From contig CANNGJ010000008.1 of NCBI GenBank assembly GCA_947504185.1, positions 44,321-108,320 on the forward strand: a DNA stretch of 64,000 bases. The letters are read 5' to 3'. Positions 20,140-28,842 of the stretch are shown here, one piece after another. The position numbers and the translations under genes are program-made. Position 1 is the first letter of the stretch. Each line of letters opens with the position of its first letter. The notes beneath the pieces were generated by a model, which saw nothing but the letters and a program-made list of their open reading frames with translations, did no database searches and was not told the DNA's origin. This stretch comes from an uncultured Tenacibaculum sp. Its GTDB lineage: Bacteria > Bacteroidota > Bacteroidia > Flavobacteriales > Flavobacteriaceae.

Positions 20140-20589
20140 TTATTCTGATTTGTAAGAAGGAATGTCTTGTAAAAAAACATAGGTTTCCTTTTCTTTATCT
20201 AACATGCAAAAAAAGTGTTGTAGCCCGTTGGTTACAATTAAGTAATTCGCATTTAGCTTTAAATTATAGCGTGCAATCTGGTCAAAAGTAGCTTGGGTAA
20301 TTTTAATATTCGGAGCTTTACATTCTACAATAATATTCGGTGTGCCGTCTGAAGAAAAGAGAACAATATCGGTACGTTTTTTTAAATTGTTAATGGTCAG
20401 TTGTTTTTCAATAGCAATTAAAGAAACAGGATAGTTTTTTTCTTGAATTAAAAACTGCACAAAATGTTGACGTACCCATTCCTCAGGAGTTAACACCACA
20501 TGTTTTTTTCTCAAATTATCAAAAATAAGCGTCTTATTTTCGTTACTTTTGAGCTTGAATGCATAGGATGGCAGATTGAGTTTTTGCAT
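20140..20589 (-). CDS. Stand-alone HsdR N-terminal-like (PD-(D/E)XK) domain protein
   Basis: KKRTDIVLFSSDGTPNIIVECKAPNIKITQATFDQIARYN matches the HSDR_N nuclease core; no hsdM or hsdS nearby. Confidence 0.75.
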   Translation of the reverse strand: MQKLNLPSYAFKLKSNENKTLIFDNLRKKHVVLTPEEWVRQHFVQFLIQEKNYPVSLIAIEKQLTINNLKKRTDIVLFSSDGTPNIIVECKAPNIKITQATFDQIARYNLKLNANYLIVTNGLQHFFCMLDKEKETYVFLQDIPSYKSE

Positions 20590-20606
20590 ACCTCAAAAGT
20601 AAGAAA

Positions 20607-21611
20607 ATGAACGAGATAAAATCTATTATATCAGATATTAAAGACGGTAATATAAAACCCATTTACTTTTTAATGGGAGAAGAACCGTATTATATTGATA
20701 AGGTTTCTGATTATATTGAAAAGAATGTGTTAGATGAAGCTGAAAAAGGCTTTAATCAAGTGGTGATGTATGGTCGTGATGTTTCTATTGAAGAAATTGT
20801 TTCGTCAGCAAAGCGTTATCCAATGATGGCAGAACGACAAGTGATCATTGTAAAAGAAGCTCAAGATTTAAGTCGTACAATTGATAAAATTGCAACTTAT
20901 GCAGAGAACCCACAGCCTACTACGGTGTTGGTTTTTAATTACAAATATAAGAAGCTAGATAAACGTAAAAAATCGTACAAAACCATTGCTAAAAACGGAT
21001 TGATTTACGAGAGTAAAAAAATGTACGATAACCAAGTAGCTGATTGGATTCGTCGTGTTTTAGGAGGTAAGAAATATCAAATAGAACCAAAAGCAGCTCA
21101 GATGTTGGTTGAGTTTTTAGGAACTGATTTAAGTAAAATATCTAATGAACTTGATAAGTTAATTTCTGTTTTATCTGCTGATACTATTATTAACGATAAG
21201 CATATTGAAGAGAATATCGGAATCTCTAAAGACTTTAATAATTTCGAATTGCGCAAGGCTGTTGGTCAACGTGATATTGTAAAAGCAAATAGAATTATTA
21301 ATTATTTTGCTCAGAATCCTAAGAATAATCCTTTGGTGATGACGATTTCGTTGTTAAATAGTTTTTTTACACAGTTACTAATGTATCATGGTTTAAAAGA
21401 TAAATCGAAAGCATCGGTAGCAAAAAACTTAGGAGTGAATCCTTATTTTGTAGATGACTATAGTTCTGCTGCTCGTAATTATCAAATGCGAAAAGTATCG
21501 CAAGTAATTACTTTATTACGTGATGCAGATGTAAAGAGTAAAGGGGTAGGGGCAAATGGAATGCCACAAGCTGATATTTTAAAAGAGTTGCTGTTTAAGA
21601 TTTTGCATTAG
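20607..21611 (+). CDS. holA: DNA polymerase III subunit delta
   Basis: PIYFLMGEEPYYIDKVSDYIE...MMAERQVIIVKEAQDL; typical HolA length. Confidence 0.9.
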   Translation: MNEIKSIISDIKDGNIKPIYFLMGEEPYYIDKVSDYIEKNVLDEAEKGFNQVVMYGRDVSIEEIVSSAKRYPMMAERQVIIVKEAQDLSRTIDKIATYAENPQPTTVLVFNYKYKKLDKRKKSYKTIAKNGLIYESKKMYDNQVADWIRRVLGGKKYQIEPKAAQMLVEFLGTDLSKISNELDKLISVLSADTIINDKHIEENIGISKDFNNFELRKAVGQRDIVKANRIINYFAQNPKNNPLVMTISLLNSFFTQLLMYHGLKDKSKASVAKNLGVNPYFVDDYSSAARNYQMRKVSQVITLLRDADVKSKGVGANGMPQADILKELLFKILH

Positions 21612-22190
21612 ATGAAAAATAACTCTGTACTTATTGGTGAGTTTAAAGAATTGCTCTTGTCTTCTGAAGAGTTAGAGTTAATCTTATCAGGATATAAGAC
21701 AGTTAGCTTTAAAAAGGGAGAGTATCTTATTAAGCAAGGTGCTATTGTTAATAATTATTACTTAGTTGAAAAAGGTTTTTTACGATCGTTTGTAATTGAT
21801 GTTAATGGTAATGAAGTAACAACCAATTTTTATTTAGAAGGAAGTATGATTTTAGAGGAGACTTCTTTTTTTTTAAGAACACCAACCAAAGAATATATAC
21901 AAGTTGTTGAAGATTGCGAGTTATGGGTAAAAGATTTTGACACTTTTCAAGAACATTTTAATACATCTGAAAAATATAGGGAATGGGGAAGAGCCCATTT
22001 AGCTCAAAACTTTTTTGCATTTAGAGAGCATAGTTTGACTATGATTACTGAGACTGCTACAAATAGATATAAAACTTTGTTAGATAATAGGCCAGAGATT
22101 ATTAAAAAAGCATCGTTAAAACATATAGCTTCATTTTTAGGAATTACTGATACTTCGTTAAGTAGAATACGAAAAGAATTAGTGAAATAA
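21612..22190 (+). CDS. Crp/Fnr family transcriptional regulator
   Basis: Cyclic-nucleotide-binding-like N-terminus and C-terminal HTH KHIASFLGITDTSLSRIRKEL. Confidence 0.85.
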   Translation: MKNNSVLIGEFKELLLSSEELELILSGYKTVSFKKGEYLIKQGAIVNNYYLVEKGFLRSFVIDVNGNEVTTNFYLEGSMILEETSFFLRTPTKEYIQVVEDCELWVKDFDTFQEHFNTSEKYREWGRAHLAQNFFAFREHSLTMITETATNRYKTLLDNRPEIIKKASLKHIASFLGITDTSLSRIRKELVK

Positions 22191-22254
22191 TTTCTTGTCA
22201 TAAGGCAAGTTTTTCATTGTTTTTGTAGTTTATTTTTGAATAAACACCAAAAAT

Positions 22255-22926
22255 ATGATTCCAAATTTGCCACTGTACATTTCTATTTCGTTTGTAGTAC
22301 TTGCTATTTACGCTGTTTTTATTTTTTCAAAGTCCAATAATTTAAAGCCAAGTACACTGCCTATTGTTTTAGGATGGTCAATATTTATATGCGTGTTATC
22401 TTATTTAGGAGTCTACCATTATCAAGAAGGAGATTCTTTATCTCGTTTTGGGTTAGTATTGATTCCTATAATAATCTTTATTATTTATTTACTTAGAGAT
22501 AAATCGTTTTATAAAGATCGAGATTTTCGTTGGAGCACAGCTGTGCACATGGTTCGTTTGCCTGTAGAATTATTATTATATCAATTAGCAATAAGAGAAT
22601 GGCTGCCAATGGAAATGACTTACGAAGGCTGGAATTTTGATATTATTCCAGGAATAACATCAATTATCTTAGTAATTTATATGAACTATAAAGAAGTGAA
22701 CAGAAAACTGTTGTTAGCATGGAATATAATGGGGTTATTCTTGATTTTATTTATTCTAACAAACGGGTTTTTATCTCAAGAATTATTATATCAAAAATTT
22801 GGATATTCTGTGGCTAATAAAGGAATTGCTTACTCACCAATTATATTACTGGCGGGCGTTATTGTACCAATAGTAATATATACGCATATAAGTGATATTA
22901 TCTTATTAGTGAAATGTAAAGACTAA
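22255..22926 (+). CDS. Conserved hypothetical integral membrane protein
   Basis: Intact ORF with about 6-7 TM segments. Confidence 0.65.
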   Translation: MIPNLPLYISISFVVLAIYAVFIFSKSNNLKPSTLPIVLGWSIFICVLSYLGVYHYQEGDSLSRFGLVLIPIIIFIIYLLRDKSFYKDRDFRWSTAVHMVRLPVELLLYQLAIREWLPMEMTYEGWNFDIIPGITSIILVIYMNYKEVNRKLLLAWNIMGLFLILFILTNGFLSQELLYQKFGYSVANKGIAYSPIILLAGVIVPIVIYTHISDIILLVKCKD

Positions 22927-23116
22927 CGTTTAGTATAAGAAATCGTAGGGCAGGTGATAAGCACTATCGTTTCGGTTTATTACTTAGCTAAATATAAATA
23001 TTTTGCTTTTATTTTTCACTTAAATGCCAAATTTTATATTTAGCGGACTTTGTTAATACTCACAGAACTTTCGGTTTAGCACAAATGCCCTATGTTTTTT
23101 ATACCTTGTTGTATGC
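22925..23116. repeat. Structured intergenic element, attC-like (AAC...GTT ends, nested inverted repeats)
   Basis: Outer IR agtataagaaatcgtagggca (22932-22952) vs tgccctatgttttttatacc (23086-23105); inner IR gctaaatataaatattttgc (22987-23006) vs gccaaattttatatttagc (23026-23044); ends TAACG and TTGTTGTATGC. Confidence 0.6.
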
Positions 23117-23121
23117 AGTAC
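23108..23121. repeat. Left copy of 14-bp inverted repeat bounding the three-gene module
   Basis: GTTGTATGCAGTAC; reverse complement of 24780-24793 is GTTGTATGCAATAC (13/14). Confidence 0.65.
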
Positions 23122-23125
23122 TACT

Positions 23126-23419
23126 TTACAATCTGAAAATGTATTCAGCTGTTTGTTCAGTAATGAAATTTAATTCTTTTTCTTCCTCAAAAGTAAAATA
23201 ATTCAAATGCAATGGATACATTGTTTCTAAAGACTTAAATTCTTGTTTGATTATTGGAATTTGGTTTTGATTTTTATAGATAAGTAATATATCCACATCA
23301 TTAGCCATTGTTGAATTTCTGAGAATGGACCCGAATATTAAACAATCTAATTTTTCAATCTTAGATTCTAATTTTTTTTGAATACTCCTTAAATCTGTTT
23401 TTATTTCTTCCAAGTCCAT
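23126..23419 (-). CDS. Minimal nucleotidyltransferase (pol beta/MNT-like) domain protein
   Basis: LDCLIFGSILRNSTMANDVDILLIYKN, the GS...DVD nucleotidyltransferase signature; overlaps the upstream ORF by 19 nt. Confidence 0.75.
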   Translation of the reverse strand: MDLEEIKTDLRSIQKKLESKIEKLDCLIFGSILRNSTMANDVDILLIYKNQNQIPIIKQEFKSLETMYPLHLNYFTFEEEKELNFITEQTAEYIFRL

Positions 23420-24063
23420 TGTCTATTCAATATTCCTAAGAGTTCGCCCCATTTAAATACTTTTATGTTTATAGAATCTGCTAAATTTTCTGCAGAAGTT
23501 GTAATACCACCATTTGGGTTTGATTTTAAAATGGCATCAAATTTATTAAATTGGTTAATTGCATTTCGAACAGATTCTATTCCTATATCATAATCTTCGA
23601 GAGCAATTATTGTTACTGTTTCTAAACCATAACGCTCTATTTCATAACGTTTGTTGTCTAGTTTTTTTACGGATGAAACTTTTGTATGTTGTTTTAAACC
23701 TCTAGTTATAAAATGTACTTGAGGTGGTATATATGGATGGTTATTATTTTGACGAAGTACTCTAAATAAATCTCCAAAGCCTCCAATTACCTTTTTCTTT
23801 TTATTAAGAAATTCAAATATACTTCCCTGTATCCAAGGTTCTTTTACTGTGTGTAAAATGAAGTCTACATCTTGATTATCTAAAATAGATTTAATGTCAG
23901 TTAGATTTATTTCAGATAAAGTGATTTTTATAATCTTAATGGTCTTTTGTCCTTCTATCCGATTTATTTTTAGAAGAGAATTGGATATTACCTCTGAAGA
24001 AGAAATATTCTTGTTATCATCTAGTTTGTCTATAATCCATTCAAATGTAGTTTGTCTTGCCAT
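23401..24063 (-). CDS. Hypothetical protein, central gene of the HNH/NTase module
   Basis: Intact 220-aa ORF co-directional with both neighbours; family not recognised. Confidence 0.6.
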   Translation of the reverse strand: MARQTTFEWIIDKLDDNKNISSSEVISNSLLKINRIEGQKTIKIIKITLSEINLTDIKSILDNQDVDFILHTVKEPWIQGSIFEFLNKKKKVIGGFGDLFRVLRQNNNHPYIPPQVHFITRGLKQHTKVSSVKKLDNKRYEIERYGLETVTIIALEDYDIGIESVRNAINQFNKFDAILKSNPNGGITTSAENLADSINIKVFKWGELLGILNRQWTWKK

Positions 24064-24065
24064 AA

Positions 24066-24761
24066 TTACTCGTTAAATATATTACTGAATGCACTTGGAA
24101 ATCTACTAGCATCAATTTCAATTTTGTTAATGTGTCTAGATTCAAAATCCAAAACGTGTTGTCTGAATAATTCTACAGTAATAATTTCTTTTTCTGTTAA
24201 TAATTCATAATTTTCATCAATTATGTTAATCAATTTTCTGTTGTTTGGTAGAATACATTGTTGAATTTTTGATAACCAAATTTTAGGTGTTTCGCTTTCT
24301 GGATTAAATCTAGAATCAGTAAGAGGTCCATAAGTTTCAAAAACTGTTTTATTTTGAGTTAGTATTGGAAAGATATTTCTTCTAGCTTCTTGTCTTGTCT
24401 CATAGTGTTTAATTTTAAACAGCGATTTTATTTTATTACTATGATTGTTTTTCCATTTTAAAATGAGGTTTTTAGGAAATTCAGATTCTGCCTTATCAAT
24501 TTGAGTATGGCAAGTAGGACATAATAGTATCAGGTTTTCGAATAAACTTCTTTCTTCTTTAGAAAGTTTTTTATTAGCTCTCGGACCTTCATCACTATCA
24601 CTTATAATATGTGCCATTTCCGCTATATGGAAATCTGACTCACCAACGGTCAAAAATAGATTTGTGGTACAACTAGGATTTTGACAATAGCCACCTGAAT
24701 CAGCAAAGAGCATTAATTTGGTATGAGCATTTGGATAAGCTCTTCCTTTTGTACAAGCCAT
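24066..24761 (-). CDS. HNH endonuclease
   Basis: SGGYCQNPSCTTNLF...IAEMAHIISDSDEGPRANKKLSKEERSLFENLILLCPTCHTQIDK: zinc-binding HNH domain of the type seen in several defence effectors. Confidence 0.85.
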   Translation of the reverse strand: MACTKGRAYPNAHTKLMLFADSGGYCQNPSCTTNLFLTVGESDFHIAEMAHIISDSDEGPRANKKLSKEERSLFENLILLCPTCHTQIDKAESEFPKNLILKWKNNHSNKIKSLFKIKHYETRQEARRNIFPILTQNKTVFETYGPLTDSRFNPESETPKIWLSKIQQCILPNNRKLINIIDENYELLTEKEIITVELFRQHVLDFESRHINKIEIDASRFPSAFSNIFNE

Positions 24762-24779
24762 TTATTTTCTCTTTTTTTC

Positions 24780-24793
24780 GTATTGCATACAAC
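24780..24793. repeat. Right copy of 14-bp inverted repeat bounding the three-gene module
   Basis: GTATTGCATACAAC, inverted relative to 23108-23121 with one mismatch. Confidence 0.65.
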
Positions 24794-24813
24794 TGGTTAT
24801 ATATAAATAAAAC

Positions 24814-24850
24814 ATACTGTTATCCGGATTTAAAAAACGGATAACAGTAT
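24814..24850. repeat. Perfect 13-bp stem-loop
   Basis: ATACTGTTATCCG-gatttaaaaaa-CGGATAACAGTAT, between divergent genes. Confidence 0.8.
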
Positions 24851-25046
24851 ATTTATGTTGTTTTTTGAGAAAAAGAGACGTGCAATCAGAATTTAATCTA
24901 ATTAGCTCAAATTAACATATACTACTGTGAGTTTTAGCAATCTTTTTCTTCACTCAAATATAGTAAAATCAATAAATTATTAGAAAGAAAGTTTTTAATA
25001 AGTTATGCACAGATTTTGCTAATTTCGCCATTCAAAATTAAGATGT

Positions 25047-26678
25047 ATGATTACTGTAGATCAATTAACGGTTGAGTTTAGTGGAAAGACCTTATTTAAA
25101 GATGTTTCGTTTGTAATAAACGAGAATGATAAAATAGCTTTAATGGGTAAGAATGGAGCAGGAAAATCTACTATGATGAAAATTATAGCAGGAGTTTCTA
25201 AAGCGACTAAAGGAGGTGTTCGTAGTCCGAAAGATACAGTAATCGCTTATTTACCACAGCATTTATTAATGGAAGATAAATGCACGGTAAAAGAAGAAGC
25301 ATCGAAAGCTTTTGAAGCTGTGTTTACCATGAAAGAAGAAATGGAGTCGTTAAATAAACAGTTAGAAACGCGTACCGATTACGAATCGGATGAGTATATG
25401 AAAATTATAGAGCGTGTTTCTGATTTAGGAGAAAGTTATTATGCTTTAGAGGAAGTAAATTATGAGGCTGAGGTAGAAAAAGCATTAAAAGGTTTAGGTT
25501 TTAAACAAGATGATTTTAATCGATTAACTTCTGAGTTTAGTGGTGGATGGCGTATGCGTATTGAGTTGGCTAAAATTTTACTGCAAAAACCAGATTTAAT
25601 TTTATTAGATGAGCCTACCAATCACGTAGATATCGAGTCAGTTATTTGGTTAGAAAACTTCTTATTAAACAAAGCTAAGGCAGTAGTAGTAATTTCGCAC
25701 GATAAAGCGTTTATCGATAATATTACCAATAGAACTATTGAGGTTACTATGGGTACGATTCACGACTATAAAGCAAATTATTCTCATTATTTAGAATTGC
25801 GTAAAGAGCGTCGTTCGCATCAAATAAAAGCTTACCAAGAGCAACAGAAAACAATTGCTGATATAAAAGGATTTATTGAACGTTTTAAAGGAACCTATTC
25901 TAAAACAAATCAAGTAGCATCGCGAGAGCGAATGTTAGAAAAGATTGTTCCGATTGAAATTGATGAGGTAGATACTACTTCTTTAAAGTTACGCTTTCCT
26001 CCATCGCCACGTTCTGGAGATTACCCTGTGAAAGTTGAAGGGTTAACAAAGCAATATGGAGATTTAACCGTGTTTAAAGATGCTAGTTTTTCAATTGCTC
26101 GCGGAGAAAAAGTATCGTTTGTTGGTCGTAACGGAGAAGGAAAATCAACCATGATTAAAGCAATTATGGGTGAAATTGATTTTGATGGTGAATGTGGTTT
26201 AGGGCACAATGCTAAAGTTGGATATTTTGCACAAAATCAAGCTTCATTATTAGATCCTGAATTAACGGTATTTCAAACGGTAGATGAGGTTGCTGAAGGA
26301 GATATACGTACACAAATAAAAAATATTTTAGGGCGTTTTATGTTTGCTGGTGATGATATTGATAAAAAAGTAAAAGTGTTATCTGGTGGAGAGAAAACAC
26401 GTTTGGCAATGGTAAAACTATTGTTAGAGCCTGTAAATGTGTTGATTTTAGATGAGCCAACAAACCATTTAGATTTACGATCAAAAGATGTAATTAAAGA
26501 AGCCTTATTACATTTTGATGGAACTTTAATTTTGGTATCTCACGATCGTGATTTCTTACAAGGCTTATCACAAAAAGTATTTGAGTTTAAAGACAAACGT
26601 GTTATTGAACATTTTGAAACGATTGATGCCTTTTTAGAACGTAATAACATAAATGCTTTAAAAGAGATTGATTTATAG
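25047..26678 (+). CDS. ABC-F family ATPase
   Basis: Two ATPase domains (GKNGAGKST and GRNGEGKST; LILLDEPTNHVD and LILDEPTNHLD), no TM domain. Confidence 0.95.
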   Translation: MITVDQLTVEFSGKTLFKDVSFVINENDKIALMGKNGAGKSTMMKIIAGVSKATKGGVRSPKDTVIAYLPQHLLMEDKCTVKEEASKAFEAVFTMKEEMESLNKQLETRTDYESDEYMKIIERVSDLGESYYALEEVNYEAEVEKALKGLGFKQDDFNRLTSEFSGGWRMRIELAKILLQKPDLILLDEPTNHVDIESVIWLENFLLNKAKAVVVISHDKAFIDNITNRTIEVTMGTIHDYKANYSHYLELRKERRSHQIKAYQEQQKTIADIKGFIERFKGTYSKTNQVASRERMLEKIVPIEIDEVDTTSLKLRFPPSPRSGDYPVKVEGLTKQYGDLTVFKDASFSIARGEKVSFVGRNGEGKSTMIKAIMGEIDFDGECGLGHNAKVGYFAQNQASLLDPELTVFQTVDEVAEGDIRTQIKNILGRFMFAGDDIDKKVKVLSGGEKTRLAMVKLLLEPVNVLILDEPTNHLDLRSKDVIKEALLHFDGTLILVSHDRDFLQGLSQKVFEFKDKRVIEHFETIDAFLERNNINALKEIDL

Positions 26679-26687
26679 AAATATATA

Positions 26688-27815
26688 TTATGGTTTTTTC
26701 TGTTCTGAAAACTTCTCAGTTAAAAGATTCCATAAAGTTGAATATCCATTATCGTACCCTAAAGCCCAAATACCGACGCCACCAAGTTTGTTTTGCTGAA
26801 TCCAATCGTATTTTTGTGAAAGTGATTCAGTGTTTTCAAACCATATTTGTCGATAAGCACCTTCTTTTTTAAAACTTAAATAAGAAGCTCCGCTTTTATT
26901 GTCAAAATGTACAGGGATTTTTAAAGAATCAATGTAGAGTCTTTTTATAGTGCTATAGGTTGGATTGGATTTGTATTTTAAAACTTTAGCAGGTACTTTT
27001 TCAGATTTAGTATACCATTCTACACCGTAATAAGGTAATCCGACAATTAATTTGTTAGATACTATACCTTGTTTAAGGTAGTAGTTTACAGAATGCTCCA
27101 ATCCGTTTCCAAATTTTTGAGTATTCTTTAACGGGCTTATAGGTCCGGTTTCTGTACTAAAATCACCATAATAATCATATCCCATTAGTGTATAAAAATC
27201 AATGGAAGAGTTTAGTTTTTTAATATCAAAAATGTGATGCCAATCATTTGCATATAAACATAAGGATATTAAGTAGTTTGGGTTTTCTTTTTTTAATTGT
27301 TTAGAAACCTTGCTAATAAAGTTTGTAAATAAGTTTTTGTCTTTTTTAGAAATCCCTTCAAAATCGATATTAATACCATCAGCCTTCCTATAAGCTAAAA
27401 GCTCCACTAGATTTTTAATTAATGTTTCTTGAGCTTTGGAATTGTTTAAGAATACAGTGTTGTTTTTAGTACCAAAATTAGAAACAGATAAAAAAACTTT
27501 ACAATTATGAACTTTAGCACTATCAATTAAACTTGTAGTTTTCCATTGATGTATACTCTTGTATGAGCCTGTTTCTGGTTTTATAGTATATGAGAAGTAT
27601 GAGAGCCCCCAAAGCATTGAGAAATTATAGTTTTTATACAAATTATCATTAGAAGGTAGGTGCCAGCCAAATGTTTTATAATTAGGATTTCTATTCCTTT
27701 TTTTATGCTTGCTGCTTTTGCTAGATACAATTGTATCTCTCGATTTATTATAAGGTTTGTCAGCTTTTCTTTTACAATTAATTACTACTCCTAAAAGTAG
27801 AAAAGCATACATTAT
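26688..27815 (-). CDS. Glycoside hydrolase family 18-like lipoprotein
   Basis: DGINIDFEGI catalytic motif; FYTLMGYDYYG; lipobox in MYAFLLLGVVINC. Start trimmed from the track's 27893, which overlaps the next gene. Confidence 0.85.
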   Translation of the reverse strand: MMYAFLLLGVVINCKRKADKPYNKSRDTIVSSKSSKHKKRNRNPNYKTFGWHLPSNDNLYKNYNFSMLWGLSYFSYTIKPETGSYKSIHQWKTTSLIDSAKVHNCKVFLSVSNFGTKNNTVFLNNSKAQETLIKNLVELLAYRKADGINIDFEGISKKDKNLFTNFISKVSKQLKKENPNYLISLCLYANDWHHIFDIKKLNSSIDFYTLMGYDYYGDFSTETGPISPLKNTQKFGNGLEHSVNYYLKQGIVSNKLIVGLPYYGVEWYTKSEKVPAKVLKYKSNPTYSTIKRLYIDSLKIPVHFDNKSGASYLSFKKEGAYRQIWFENTESLSQKYDWIQQNKLGGVGIWALGYDNGYSTLWNLLTEKFSEQKKP

Positions 27816-27834
27816 TATCTTTAAAGGTGAAGAT

Positions 27835-28725
27835 TTAGTTAATACCACAACATTTTTTATATTTAAGTCCGCTGTTACATAAACAAGGATCATTTCTAGA
27901 AATATCTAATTTTTTAAGGTGAAGATTCATATCATCCATGTCTTGTTTAAATATTTTTTCTAGTAATAAGTATAATTCAGGATGCTTTCTAGCTAATAGT
28001 TTTGGACGTTCAAAAAAGTACTCACTTGCAACTGAAAAGAATTCTGCTTTGTTAGTACCTCCATATGGATTTATATCTGAGGTTTTGTTATAGATATCAT
28101 CAATTTTTTGATTCATTAAATCTATCCAAGGTATTGTATATTGCTTTTCTAATAACGCATTTGGTATTCCATCAATATTTCCATCTAACTTGTCAATTAG
28201 GTGAATAAATTCATGAATTGCAGTATTCTTTTTATCAGATTCATTGCTAAACCCTAGATGTAAAGCAGGTTTAGATAAAATCATCTTATTATTTAAATAG
28301 CCATTACCAACCATTCCTAATATTCTACGATTATCACCTTCGATTTCAAAATGTTGATTAAACATATCTGGATATAAAATAATCTCTTTAATATTTGGGT
28401 ATTTCCAATCAGGGAAATTAAAAATCGGGATTATCGCACTTGAAGCAATTAAAAGTTTATCGGTAATATCAACTGAAGTTTTAACACCAATTATATCACA
28501 ATTTAATAAGAATTCTTGAACTTTAAATTCAAATAAATTTTTCTCTTTGTTTGATAAAGCATTGTAAAAAGCTACTTTTTGTATTAAAATATTTTTCCAT
28601 TTACGAGGAAAATTAACAGAAGGAATTATCCATGAAGATGATTTGCTTTTAGAGCTATTAATCATGAAAAAGAGGAGAGTAATAATAGCTATCAGTATAA
28701 AAAAAAGTATCATTTTTGTAGGCAA
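27835..28725 (-). CDS. Zinc-dependent peptidase (MtfA-like) with C-terminal SEC-C motif
   Basis: HEFIHLIDKLDG metallopeptidase motif; C-terminal RNDPCLCNSGLKYKKCCG SEC-C zinc motif. Confidence 0.8.
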   Translation of the reverse strand: MPTKMILFFILIAIITLLFFMINSSKSKSSSWIIPSVNFPRKWKNILIQKVAFYNALSNKEKNLFEFKVQEFLLNCDIIGVKTSVDITDKLLIASSAIIPIFNFPDWKYPNIKEIILYPDMFNQHFEIEGDNRRILGMVGNGYLNNKMILSKPALHLGFSNESDKKNTAIHEFIHLIDKLDGNIDGIPNALLEKQYTIPWIDLMNQKIDDIYNKTSDINPYGGTNKAEFFSVASEYFFERPKLLARKHPELYLLLEKIFKQDMDDMNLHLKKLDISRNDPCLCNSGLKYKKCCGIN

Positions 28726-28783
28726 TTTATTTTAATACGAATATAAAGAAGGAATTGTAAACTAAAATTAAATTGTTATCATA

Positions 28784-28815
28784 AAAAAAAACTCGCCAAA
28801 ATGACGAGTTTTTAT
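28784..28815. terminator. Intrinsic terminator
   Basis: AAAAACTCG-ccaaaatga-CGAGTTTTT stem with flanking A and T runs. Confidence 0.75.
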
Positions 28816-28842
28816 TTTATATAAACGAAAAGTTACTTTTAA

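Noticed and set aside
20140-20589. Type I restriction-modification system
   Set aside because: Only an HsdR N-terminal-like domain is present; no motor, methylase or specificity gene nearby.
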